In this document: positions 25,943-33,406 of the stretch, in pieces
Position numbering within the stretch: the stretch's first letter is position 1
Layout: each line of letters opens with the position of its first letter
Assembly: GCF_014196925.1 (NCBI RefSeq)
Contig: NZ_JACIEN010000008.1
Location: 62,001-126,000, forward strand
DNA length: 64,000 bases
Origin: Chelatococcus caeni
Lineage (GTDB): Bacteria > Pseudomonadota > Alphaproteobacteria > Rhizobiales > Beijerinckiaceae
Reading direction: 5' to 3'
Position numbers and translations under genes: made by a program
Notes under the pieces: generated by a model
The model's input: the letters and a program-made list of their open reading frames with translations, nothing else
Told to the model about the DNA's origin: nothing
Databases searched by the model: none

Positions 25943-26083
25943 TTTCGCCCCACTCGCACCGACATGTGATAGAAACGGAAGCGATGCTCTCGCACCTGCG
26001 TGCAAGATCGCAAGCAATGGTTAACCCTGTCGACCGAGGCTCGACGGAACGCTTTGCGCTCGCTCGGATGAAATGACGGCGAC

Positions 26084-26743
26084 ATGACCCCGATGATCAA
26101 ACGCCCTGCCGCCGCGATCGCAGCGGCCCTCATCACGGTGCTCGCCGCAGCACCCGCCGCCGCCCATCCGCATGTCTGGGTGACGGCGCGCAGCGAGGTG
26201 CTCTATGACGGCAAGGGGGAGATGACCGGCGTGCGCCACGTCTGGACCTTCGACGCGGCCTATTCGGCCTTCGCCGTGCAGGGCCTCGACAAGGACGGAG
26301 ACGGCAAGATCTCGCCCGACGAGCTCAAGGAACTCGCCGAGGTCAACGTCGAATCCCTCAACGAGTACGACTACTTCACGGTCGCCAAGGCGAACGGCGC
26401 CAAGGTCGCCTTCGCCGACCCCAGGGACTACGGCCTTACCTACGACAACGGCGCCCTGACGCTCACCTTCACGCTGCCCACGGCGAAGCCCGCGCGCGCC
26501 GACAAGCTGCTGTCGCTCGAGGTCTACGACCCGACCTATTTCGTCTCCTTCGCCATGGCGGAGGGCGATGACGCCGTGCGGCTCGCCGGCGGCCCGAGCG
26601 GCTGCAAGACCAACGTCACCCGCCCGAAGACGCCGGATCCGGCCAAGATGCAGGAATTGTCGGAGAGCTTCTTCGAGAACCTCAGCGCGAACTCGACCTT
26701 CGGGGCCGATTTCGCCAACCGCGTGCTCGTGGCCTGCCCGTGA
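26084..26743 (+). CDS. DUF1007 family periplasmic protein, metal-transport partner
   Basis: 219 residues. A cleavable signal (about 1-27, ...AAAPAAA) leaves a mature N-terminus beginning HPHVW, the hallmark of DUF1007, offering a His-based metal site. An EF-hand-like loop DKDGDGKISPDE lies at residues 69-80, and a pair of Cys (GCKTN.. and the C-terminal VACP) may form a disulfide. DUF1007 proteins accompany NicO-type cobalt/nickel transporters, as here, where the next gene overlaps by four bases. It probably captures or hands over metal in the periplasm. Confidence 0.88.
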   Translation: MTPMIKRPAAAIAAALITVLAAAPAAAHPHVWVTARSEVLYDGKGEMTGVRHVWTFDAAYSAFAVQGLDKDGDGKISPDELKELAEVNVESLNEYDYFTVAKANGAKVAFADPRDYGLTYDNGALTLTFTLPTAKPARADKLLSLEVYDPTYFVSFAMAEGDDAVRLAGGPSGCKTNVTRPKTPDPAKMQELSESFFENLSANSTFGADFANRVLVACP

Positions 26744-27765
26744 CGAGCCTCGGCCTGGCAGGAGCGACGGCAGGGCCGCGCCTCGTGGCGCGCCGGCTCG
26801 TCGTGGCGATCGTCGCTGTGGCGGTGGTCGCGGGCGTGCTCGCGCTCATCGCCCACCTCCTGCAGGGGAGCGCGACACCTGCGCCGCCGGCGCGCAACCC
26901 CTTCGGCACCGGCCTGCGCGAGGCCGCCCCCGAACCGACGGGTTTCGGCGCCTTTATCCTCGCCGTCCAGAGCCAGTACTACCGCCAGCTCACCGCCGCC
27001 GTGCAGGCGATGAAACAGGATGGCGCCGCCTTCTGGAGCCTCGTCGCCATCGGCTTCGCCTATGGCGTCTTCCATGCCGCCGGTCCGGGCCACGGCAAGG
27101 GCGTCATCTCCGGCTACATCGTGGCCAGCGGCCGCTCGCTGAAGCGGGGCGTCGGCCTCAGCTTCGCCGCCGCCCTCGTGCAGGCGCTGGTCGCCATCGC
27201 GCTCATCGCCGTGCTCGCCCTCGCGCTCAACGCCACCGCGCGTTCCATCAACGAAACCGCGCGCCTCGTGGAACTCGCGAGCTTCGCCGCGGTCGCGCTG
27301 ATGGGGGCCGCCGTGCTGTGGCGCAAGGCGGGCCGCTTCGTCGCCATCGGCCTGCCGCAGGCCGGCGCCGCATCCTGCGACGACGACTGCGGCCACGTGC
27401 ACATCCCCCCGCCGGAGGCGCTCGACCGGATGCGCGACTGGCGCGAGATGGCGGGCATCGCCATCGCCGCCGGCATCCGCCCCTGTTCGGGGGCGCTCAT
27501 CGTCCTCGTCTTCGCCCTGTCGCAGGGCCTCTTCGCCGCCGGCGTCGCCGCGACGCTCGCCATGGCGCTCGGCACGGCCCTGACGACCGGGGCGCTCGCG
27601 GCCCTCGCCGTCTTCGCCAAGGCACTCGCGCTGCGGCTCGCAGGCGGGCGCGGCCTCACGGGCGCGCGCATCGTCGGGGGGCTCGAGGTCCTTGCCGGAG
27701 CCTTCGTCCTCGTGCTCGGCCTTGCCCTCCTCGCCGGCCTGTGGGCCGGCGCCGCGCCGAGCTGA
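26740..27765 (+). CDS. NicO/RcnA-type nickel/cobalt transporter
   Basis: A 341-residue inner-membrane protein with six to seven membrane segments. Family marks: FAYGVFHAAGPGHGKGVISGYI (HxxGPGHGK, about residues 105-126), a Cys/Asp/His loop CDDDCGHVHIPPPEAL (about 207-222), and AAGIRPCSGALIVLVFALSQGLF. The GTG start overlaps the DUF1007 stop (GTGA). E. coli RcnA exports Ni/Co; alphaproteobacterial DUF1007-linked members may import. Six bases after its stop lies the convergent end of the nitrile hydratase operon, which needs cobalt. Confidence 0.9.
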   Translation: MTSLGLAGATAGPRLVARRLVVAIVAVAVVAGVLALIAHLLQGSATPAPPARNPFGTGLREAAPEPTGFGAFILAVQSQYYRQLTAAVQAMKQDGAAFWSLVAIGFAYGVFHAAGPGHGKGVISGYIVASGRSLKRGVGLSFAAALVQALVAIALIAVLALALNATARSINETARLVELASFAAVALMGAAVLWRKAGRFVAIGLPQAGAASCDDDCGHVHIPPPEALDRMRDWREMAGIAIAAGIRPCSGALIVLVFALSQGLFAAGVAATLAMALGTALTTGALAALAVFAKALALRLAGGRGLTGARIVGGLEVLAGAFVLVLGLALLAGLWAGAAPS

Positions 27766-27771
27766 ACGGCC

Positions 27772-28158
27772 TCACGCCGGGGCCAGCGGATCGTTTTCGA
27801 GCAGGATGGGCCGTCCGTGCGGCGTCGCCCGTGCGGCCCTGTCCCAGGCGGCGCAGCGCTCGGCAAGCGCCTCGGGCGCGGCGACGCCTTTCTCGGCGAC
27901 GAGCCTCTCCAGCGCCGCGAGCCAATGGTGGTAATAGCTGTCGCCGAGGTCGGGATCACCCGCCGCCTGCGCGCGGCGGATCTCCTGCGACAACGCCTCG
28001 GCCCATTCGCTCCAGGTGAAGAGCCCGGCCTCGTTGAGCGCCACCGCCATGGCGAAGGCCTCGGCCTCCCACGGCTCGCGGAAGACGGGCCCGTCCGCGT
28101 CCCGCGCCACCGGCGTGATGCCGCAGACGGCATCGAGCAGTGCATCCGCAGCGCTCAT
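27772..28158 (-). CDS. Nitrile hydratase accessory/activator protein
   Basis: A 128-residue cytoplasmic protein homologous to the N-terminal helical part of the nitrile hydratase beta subunit, the self-subunit-swapping cobalt chaperone class. Typical segments: PVFREPWEAEAFAMAVALNEAGLFTWSEWAEALSQEI, and GDSYYHHWLAALERLVAEKG. It is the last gene of the alpha-beta-activator operon and overlaps the beta gene by four bases. It would deliver Co to the alpha subunit active site. Confidence 0.9.
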   Translation of the reverse strand: MSAADALLDAVCGITPVARDADGPVFREPWEAEAFAMAVALNEAGLFTWSEWAEALSQEIRRAQAAGDPDLGDSYYHHWLAALERLVAEKGVAAPEALAERCAAWDRAARATPHGRPILLENDPLAPA

Positions 28159-28820
28159 GCCGCCGCTCCTTCGAGATAGCTCTCCCAGGCGTCGATCGAG
28201 ACGGTGAGCGTCGCATCGCCGTCCGCGCCCCACAGCTCCGCGCCCGAGAAGGCGACGGTGTAGAGCCACTGCGGACACTCGCCCTTGCCGTGCGCGTGCG
28301 TGTCGGGAAAGACGAAGACGCCGTTGACGCGCGCGATGGTGCCGACCTTGCCGCGGGCATAGCGCGGCAGGCGCGTGTGGCCGGCGGGGTGCATCACCTT
28401 CGTGCGCACCCGCTCGCCCACCGCGAAGCGGGCGGTCGCCTCGGGCGGCCGGTCGTACTGCGTGCCCCGGGCGAGCACGGCGGGCACGTCCGCGGCCTTC
28501 AGCACGCGCTGGCCGGGATCGCCCGGCGCCAGCGCCCGGCCGGCCGCCAGCTCTTCCGCCGTCACCAGCCCGCGGGCGAGCAGCAGCTTCTCCAGCCCCT
28601 TGATCCAGATCTCGTAGTAGCTCGACGACAGGTAGTCGGCCGGGTTCAGCGTCTCGCGCGCATGCCGGCTCGCATCGATGTTCCACGCGCCCATGGCGCC
28701 GGCGGCGAGGGTGACGGCGAGCGCCCGCTTCTCCCAAGGAGCGTGGAAGCGCACGTCCTCCGGCTCCGGCTCCACGGGGCCGAAGCCCATCATGCCGCCG
28801 AGGTCCTGCGCGCCGTTCAT
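28155..28820 (-). CDS. nthB: Nitrile hydratase beta subunit
   Basis: 221 residues. N-terminal [19 protein letters not shown] is the classic beta-subunit opening; [25 protein letters not shown] and [16 protein letters not shown] form the helical half, and the SH3-like C-terminal half has [31 protein letters not shown] and [16 protein letters not shown]. It supplies half of the active-site pocket and contacts the metal-bearing alpha subunit. Overlaps of four bases on both sides show tight translational coupling. Confidence 0.95.
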   Translation of the reverse strand: MNGAQDLGGMMGFGPVEPEPEDVRFHAPWEKRALAVTLAAGAMGAWNIDASRHARETLNPADYLSSSYYEIWIKGLEKLLLARGLVTAEELAAGRALAPGDPGQRVLKAADVPAVLARGTQYDRPPEATARFAVGERVRTKVMHPAGHTRLPRYARGKVGTIARVNGVFVFPDTHAHGKGECPQWLYTVAFSGAELWGADGDATLTVSIDAWESYLEGAAA

Positions 28821-29467
28821 GGCCGCAACTCCTCAAGCGTGCGGGCAAGGCCCGTGCCGATCATCGAATCGCGTGTCACGAGCCGCGCCAGCGCCTCCTC
28901 GTCCCAGCCCTCCGTGCCGGCCGGGCGCATGGGGATGACCAGATAGCGCGTCTCGGCCGTCGAATCCCACACGCGGATGCGCGTGGCCGCGGGCAACGTG
29001 ACGCCGAAATCGGCGAGCACGCCGCGCGGGTCGATGACCGCGCGCGAGCGGTAGGGCGCCGACTTGTACCAGACCGGCGGCAGGCCCAGCACCGGCCACG
29101 GATAGCAGGAGCACAGCGTGCAGACGACGAGGTTGTGCTCCTCCGCCGTGTTCTCGACGGCGACCATGTGCTCGCCCTGGCGGCCGGTGAAGCCGAGCGA
29201 ATGGATCGCCGCCGTCGCATCCGTGCGCAGCCAGGCACGGTACTCCTCGTCCGCCCAGGCCTTGGCCACCACCCGCGCGCCGTTGCGCGGGCCGATCTTC
29301 GTCTCATAGGTCTCGATCAGCACGTCGAGCGCGGCGGGATCGACATAGCCCTTCTCGACCAAAATCGATTCCAGCGCCCTGACGCGCAGCGCCATGGGCG
29401 AGAGCTCGCTGCCCTCGTGATCGTGGTCGTGATCATCGTGGTGATGGCCGTGGGAATGCTCGTGCAT
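28817..29467 (-). CDS. nthA: Nitrile hydratase alpha subunit, cobalt type
   Basis: Catalytic subunit, 216 residues; hydrates nitriles to amides in the cytoplasm. The metal claw V-C116-T117-L118-C119-S120-C121 carries Thr, the cobalt-type signature (iron types have Ser). R/Y and [19 protein letters not shown] regions are normal. The first 20 residues are very rich in His and Asp ([20 protein letters not shown]), a likely metal-gathering tail. Met25 is an alternative start, but M1 keeps a tail seen in Co-type relatives. First gene of the operon, divergent from a TRAP transporter. Substrate range cannot be read. Confidence 0.95.
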   Translation of the reverse strand: MHEHSHGHHHDDHDHDHEGSELSPMALRVRALESILVEKGYVDPAALDVLIETYETKIGPRNGARVVAKAWADEEYRAWLRTDATAAIHSLGFTGRQGEHMVAVENTAEEHNLVVCTLCSCYPWPVLGLPPVWYKSAPYRSRAVIDPRGVLADFGVTLPAATRIRVWDSTAETRYLVIPMRPAGTEGWDEEALARLVTRDSMIGTGLARTLEELRP

Positions 29468-29669
29468 GGCGCCTCGCACCGAAGGGCAGGATCGGCGGCG
29501 ATCATAGCGCCCGCTCGCCGGGGGAGCGAGCCCGTTCCGGTCCTGCCTCCCCTTCCCACGCGCCGCCTTTCCCCCGTGTTGGTGATTGACCCGCGGCCGC
29601 TTCCCCCCTAGTCCCTCGCCTGCACGTCCCTCGCTTTCAAGTCCCGCTCCCTGCCGCACGAGAGTTCCC

Positions 29670-30206
29670 GTGCCGAACGCCCAGCCCGAACGCCCACTGC
29701 CCGCACGCCTCGCCGCCGCGCTCGAGGTGCCGGTCCTCGCCATCGGCAACATCGTATCCTGGTGCGCCATCCTGATGGTGGTCGTCGAATTCGCCGTCGT
29801 GCTCATGCGCTATGTCTTCGGCATCGGCTTCATCGCCCTGCAGGAGAGCGTCATCTACCTGCATGCCGCCACCTTCATGCTGGCCTCGGGCGCTGTGCTG
29901 GCGCGGGACGGGCACGTGCGCGTCGATGTCGTCTACAGCCGGCTCGGCCCCCGCTCGCGGGCGCTCGTCGACCTGCTCGGGGCGCTCCTCTTCGTCGTAC
30001 CGCTGGCGCTGCTGACCTTCGACGTCGCCCTGCCCTATGTCACGCGCTCCTGGGCCATCCTCGAAGGCTCGCGCGAGACGAGCGGCCTGCCGTTCGTCTA
30101 CCTGCTCAAGACCCTGATCCCCGCCTTTGCCGTGCTTCTCGCCGTTGAGGGCATCGCCATGGCGCTCAAGGCGCTCGCCGCGCTCACAACCGGCAGGGAG
30201 CGTTGA
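29670..30206 (+). CDS. TRAP transporter small permease (DctQ-like)
   Basis: A 178-residue inner-membrane protein with four membrane segments: [31 protein letters not shown] at the start, then [37 protein letters not shown], the DctQ signature, then two more. GTG 29670 is chosen as start; no ATG is available before the first helix. It pairs with the large permease gene directly downstream. No DctP-type binding-protein gene adjoins, so the set is incomplete here. Confidence 0.85.
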   Translation: MPNAQPERPLPARLAAALEVPVLAIGNIVSWCAILMVVVEFAVVLMRYVFGIGFIALQESVIYLHAATFMLASGAVLARDGHVRVDVVYSRLGPRSRALVDLLGALLFVVPLALLTFDVALPYVTRSWAILEGSRETSGLPFVYLLKTLIPAFAVLLAVEGIAMALKALAALTTGRER

Positions 30207-30208
30207 GC

Positions 30209-31780
30209 GTGCTCCACGACATCCTCGGCCTTGCCATGTTCGGCAGCGCCTTCGCGCTGCTCCTCACCGGTTTTCCCGTCGCCTTCGCGCTCGCGGGCTG
30301 CGCGCTCGTCTTCTTCGCCATCGGCCTGATGACCGGGGCGATACCCTATGCCTTCCTGCAGGCATTTCCCCAGCGCATCTACGGCATCATGACCAACGAC
30401 GTGCTGGTCGCCATCCCGCTCTTCGTGCTGATGGGCGTGGTGCTGGAGCGCTCGCGCGTCGCAGAGGAGCTGATCGACACCTGCGCCCGCCTGTTCGGCG
30501 CCGTGCGCGGCGGGCTCGGCCTCTCGATCTTCCTCGTCGGCGCGCTTCTTGCCGCGACGACCGGCGTCGTCGGCGCCACCGTCGTCACCATGGGGCTGAT
30601 GGCCCTGCCGCCGATGCTGCGCCACGGCTATTCCCGCTCGCTGGCGGCGGGCTCCGTCGCGGCCGCCGGCACGCTCGGCCAGATCATCCCGCCGTCCATC
30701 GTGCTCGTCGTGCTCGGCGACCAGCTCGGCACGGCCTACCAGAGCGCCCAGCTCGCGCTCGGCAACTTCGCACCCGAGACCGTGTCGGTCGGCGACCTCT
30801 TCGCCGGCGCGGTCGTTCCCGGCCTGCTGCTCGTCCTGCTCTACGTGCTCTATCAGGTGCTCGTCGCCTGGCTGCGGCCCGCGCTTGCGCCGGCCCTGCC
30901 GCCCGAGGCGCGCGACCTCGGCCCCTCGCCGGTCGCAACCGTCGTGCGCGCGGTCGTGCCGACGGTGGCGCTCATCGTCGCCGTGCTCGGCTCGATCCTC
31001 GGCGGCGTCGCGACGCCGACGGAGGCGGCGGCCGTCGGCGCGGTCGGCGCCATCCTCATCGCCGCCGACCGACGCGGGCGCAGGAGCGCCCTCGTCGCGC
31101 GCTCCACCGCCGCCGCGCTGCTCGCTCTCCTCGTCCTCACCGCCTTCGTCGACCTGCGCCTCGGGCGCGAGGTCGTGACGGCGGGGCAGTCCGCCGGCAT
31201 CCTCATCGCGGCGGCGCTGTGCGCGCTCGTCGCGGCGGGCCTCCTCCACGCCCTCTGGCGGCTTGCGACGGACGGGCTCCTCAAGACCATCGCCCGCGGC
31301 ACGACGGACGTGACGGCGATGATCTTCGCCATCCTCATCGGCGCGACGCTGTTCAGCCTCGTCTTCCGCGGCCTCGGCGGCGAGGACCTCGTCAAGGATG
31401 CCCTCTCGGCCATGCCGGGCGGCCCGGCGGGAGCGGTGCTCCTCGTCATGGCCGTGATGTTCTTCCTCGGCTTCTTCCTCGACTTTCTCGAGATCGTCTT
31501 CGTCGTCGTGCCGATCGTCGCCCCCGCGCTGCTGCAGATGGAGGGCATCGATCCCGTCTGGCTCGGCGTGATGATGGCGGTGAACCTGCAGACCTCGTTC
31601 CTCACCCCGCCCTTCGGGCCGACGCTGTTCTACCTGCGCGGCGTCGCCCCGCCGGAGGTGCGCACCGCCGACATCTACAGGGGCGTCGCGCCCTTCGTCG
31701 CCATCCAGCTCGCCGTGCTCGCCATCCTATGGCTGTTCCCCGCGCTCGCGACGGCCCTGCCGCGGGCGCTCTACGGCTAG
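30209..31780 (+). CDS. TRAP transporter large permease (DctM-like), long form
   Basis: A 523-residue inner-membrane permease with about 13-15 membrane segments. Family motifs: LTGFPVAFALAGCALVFFAIGL, IPLFVLMGVVLERSRVAEELI, GATVVTMGLMALPPMLRHGYSRSLAAGSVAAAGTLGQIIPPSIVLVVLG and, near the end, NLQTSFLTPPFGPTLFYLRGVAPPEV. It is about 90 residues longer than a standard DctM because of an insert around residues 225-370 carrying two or three extra helices. GTG 30209 stands eight bases after AGGGAG; a TTG at 30203 overlapping the DctQ stop is the alternative. Substrate unknown. Confidence 0.87.
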   Translation: MLHDILGLAMFGSAFALLLTGFPVAFALAGCALVFFAIGLMTGAIPYAFLQAFPQRIYGIMTNDVLVAIPLFVLMGVVLERSRVAEELIDTCARLFGAVRGGLGLSIFLVGALLAATTGVVGATVVTMGLMALPPMLRHGYSRSLAAGSVAAAGTLGQIIPPSIVLVVLGDQLGTAYQSAQLALGNFAPETVSVGDLFAGAVVPGLLLVLLYVLYQVLVAWLRPALAPALPPEARDLGPSPVATVVRAVVPTVALIVAVLGSILGGVATPTEAAAVGAVGAILIAADRRGRRSALVARSTAAALLALLVLTAFVDLRLGREVVTAGQSAGILIAAALCALVAAGLLHALWRLATDGLLKTIARGTTDVTAMIFAILIGATLFSLVFRGLGGEDLVKDALSAMPGGPAGAVLLVMAVMFFLGFFLDFLEIVFVVVPIVAPALLQMEGIDPVWLGVMMAVNLQTSFLTPPFGPTLFYLRGVAPPEVRTADIYRGVAPFVAIQLAVLAILWLFPALATALPRALYG

Positions 31781-31825
31781 AGCCCGGACTGATCGGCTTA
31801 ATTCAACCCGATCGGATCCGGCTCT
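31779..31825. repeat. 47-base interrupted palindrome across the dctM stop and DUF1045 stop
   Basis: Arms begin and end AGAGCC / GGCTCT, with inner GATCGG..CCGATC and an AATTC centre. It overlaps the last two bases of the dctM stop codon and the first two of the DUF1045 stop, filling the whole 43-base convergent gap. The look is that of a bidirectional terminator made from a dispersed GATCCGGCTCT-type palindrome. Confidence 0.55.
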
Positions 31826-32546
31826 AAGCGCCGAGGGCGGCGCGGCCGACGATGCGGAAGCGCTCGCCCGCCCCGTCCTGCCGGCAGAGGGCGAGCGCAT
31901 CGACGAGGACGTCCGCCGGCGGCACGTGCTCCGCATAGGCGAGGGCGAGCGCCGCCTCGGTGCGCGCCACGTCCTCGCGCGGCACGCGCCCGGTCAGCGT
32001 CATGTGGAAGCGGAATTCCTCGAGCACATAAGGGTAGCCGTAGGTCTCGAGATGCTGCCGCTGGCGTTCGGAGAGCGTCTCCGGCCGGCGCTTGGCGATC
32101 TCGTCGCCGTTCGCTGGTGCGCGGAAAGGCTCGAAGGCGGGGACGAGCGCCCGCTCCAGCTGCGCGAGCTCCGCGGATGGCCGGGCCTCGACGAGCGCGA
32201 GGAACGCCCCTTCCGCCGGCCGCCGGCCGATGGCCGTCAGGATGAGGCGCGGCAGGGTGAAAGCCGGCCGCGCCTCGGCGAAGTCGACGAGAGCCGCGAT
32301 GAGGTCGCTCTCGGCCTGGCCCTCGGCCAGGCGGAACGGCGCCTTCAGCGTGGCGTGGAAGGCATAGCGCCGCGGCTCCTCCGTCAGCCTGTGGAAGGCC
32401 TCCGCATCGAGGCCGCGCGGGACGATCTGCGGCACCTCCTCGCCCGTCGCCCCGTCATAGCCGAGGATGCCGGAGCCGAAACGCCACAGCGGATCGTCGG
32501 AATGGGGCGCGAAATAGATGGCGTAACGCGAACCGTTGGATGACAT
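31824..32546 (-). CDS. DUF1045 / 2H phosphoesterase-like protein
   Basis: A 240-residue soluble protein of the DUF1045 family, often annotated as a putative phosphonate-metabolism protein. The two 2H-superfamily motifs are intact: FHATLKAPF near residue 63 and FRFHMTLTGRV near 178, with the N-terminal RYAIYFAPHSDDPLWRFGSGILGYD typical of the family. 2H enzymes act on cyclic phosphodiesters or related phosphoesters. No phn genes lie nearby, so the link to phosphonates is uncertain. Divergent from the small membrane protein gene. Confidence 0.85.
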   Translation of the reverse strand: MSSNGSRYAIYFAPHSDDPLWRFGSGILGYDGATGEEVPQIVPRGLDAEAFHRLTEEPRRYAFHATLKAPFRLAEGQAESDLIAALVDFAEARPAFTLPRLILTAIGRRPAEGAFLALVEARPSAELAQLERALVPAFEPFRAPANGDEIAKRRPETLSERQRQHLETYGYPYVLEEFRFHMTLTGRVPREDVARTEAALALAYAEHVPPADVLVDALALCRQDGAGERFRIVGRAALGA

Positions 32547-32762
32547 CTCACCACTCGTTTCGGGAATGGTTGCGGGGAGCTTGGCGATTCGGCCGGGCGT
32601 GCGAGCGAGTGCACCGTTAAGCCATAGAGCGGCCGGGGCTCTTTCGCCAGCCGCCGCGACGAGGCCGAAAGCCGAGGCCTCTTGCCTTTCGCCGCCGCCA
32701 TGCTGTAGTGCCAAGACCGTGACGTCACCATGAAGCCGCCGCGCGGCACGGGGAAGACAGAA

Positions 32763-33020
32763 GTGGCTGAAGCGCAGAAGGCCCGCACCTCCCGCACCCT
32801 CGTCACGCTCATCAGCGTGGCCGTGCTCGTCGGCACCGAGGTGTTCGCCGTCGCCATCGCGGCCGGCTGGGCCATTGCCGGCATCTTCGAGCTCGGCCAG
32901 ACCGTCGGCTATGTGCTGATGGGCCTCTTCGCCCTCGTCGGCCTGTGGGCGATGGTCGGCTTCATGCGCCAGGCCGCGCGAGCCGAGGGTGCCCACGGGG
33001 CCGGCGGCCACAAGGCTTGA
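32763..33020 (+). CDS. Small two-helix membrane protein, unknown function
   Basis: 85 residues from the GTG at 32763, which follows GGGGAAGACAGAA; an ATG at 32730 would add 11 residues but has no ribosome site. Two hydrophobic segments (TLVTLISVAVLVGTEVFAVAIAAGWAIAGIF and YVLMGLFALVGLWAMVGFM) are separated by a short Leu-Gly-Gln turn; the tail is basic/Gly-His rich. I do not recognise a named family. It is convergent with the DUF1850 gene, 11 bases apart. Confidence 0.7.
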   Translation: MAEAQKARTSRTLVTLISVAVLVGTEVFAVAIAAGWAIAGIFELGQTVGYVLMGLFALVGLWAMVGFMRQAARAEGAHGAGGHKA

Positions 33021-33031
33021 TCATGGCCTGA

Positions 33032-33406
33032 TCAGGGCCGGTCGCACGCCCGCAGCGTCACCGGATCGGCTGCCTGCGGCACGAGCCGCTCGAGCGGCCT
33101 GCACGCCCCTTCCACGCAGAGATACCAGTCCGCCACCGCCTGCGAGCGCCGCATGACGACCGTGTCCTGCGGCGGCAGCGACGGTGTCCAGCGCCAGAAG
33201 CCATCGATCAGCCGGGCGTCCGGCGCCGGGTCCATGCCCGCGCCGGAACCCTTGACGCGCGCTTCCGCGATGACGAGGCCCTGCTCCGTCAGCCGCCAGT
33301 CCTCCTCCCACACGGTTTTTTCCACCGAATGGGTCCAGCCGAGCGTCAGGGCGGCCGTGCCGAGATGCACGACGAGCCCCGCCGCCGCGAGGCACAGGCC
33401 GCTCAC
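33032..33406 (-). CDS. DUF1850 family protein
   Basis: 124 residues with one N-terminal hydrophobic segment (signal or anchor), then WTHSVEKTVWEEDWRL, GSGAGMDPAPDARLIDGFWRW and a C-terminal Cys pair (LCVEGACRPL). DUF1850 is almost always found beside fused 4TM/12TM TRAP permeases, as here, where its GTG overlaps the permease stop by four bases (GTGA). A role in the transporter's assembly or periplasmic face is inferred from this association only. Confidence 0.83.
   Translation of the reverse strand: MSGLCLAAAGLVVHLGTAALTLGWTHSVEKTVWEEDWRLTEQGLVIAEARVKGSGAGMDPAPDARLIDGFWRWTPSLPPQDTVVMRRSQAVADWYLCVEGACRPLERLVPQAADPVTLRACDRP

Noticed and set aside
25872-26083. Cobalamin or NiCo riboswitch ahead of the cobalt transporter genes
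   Set aside because: None of the conserved boxes (such as GCCACTG) or the NiCo four-way junction pattern could be found; only simple hairpins are present.
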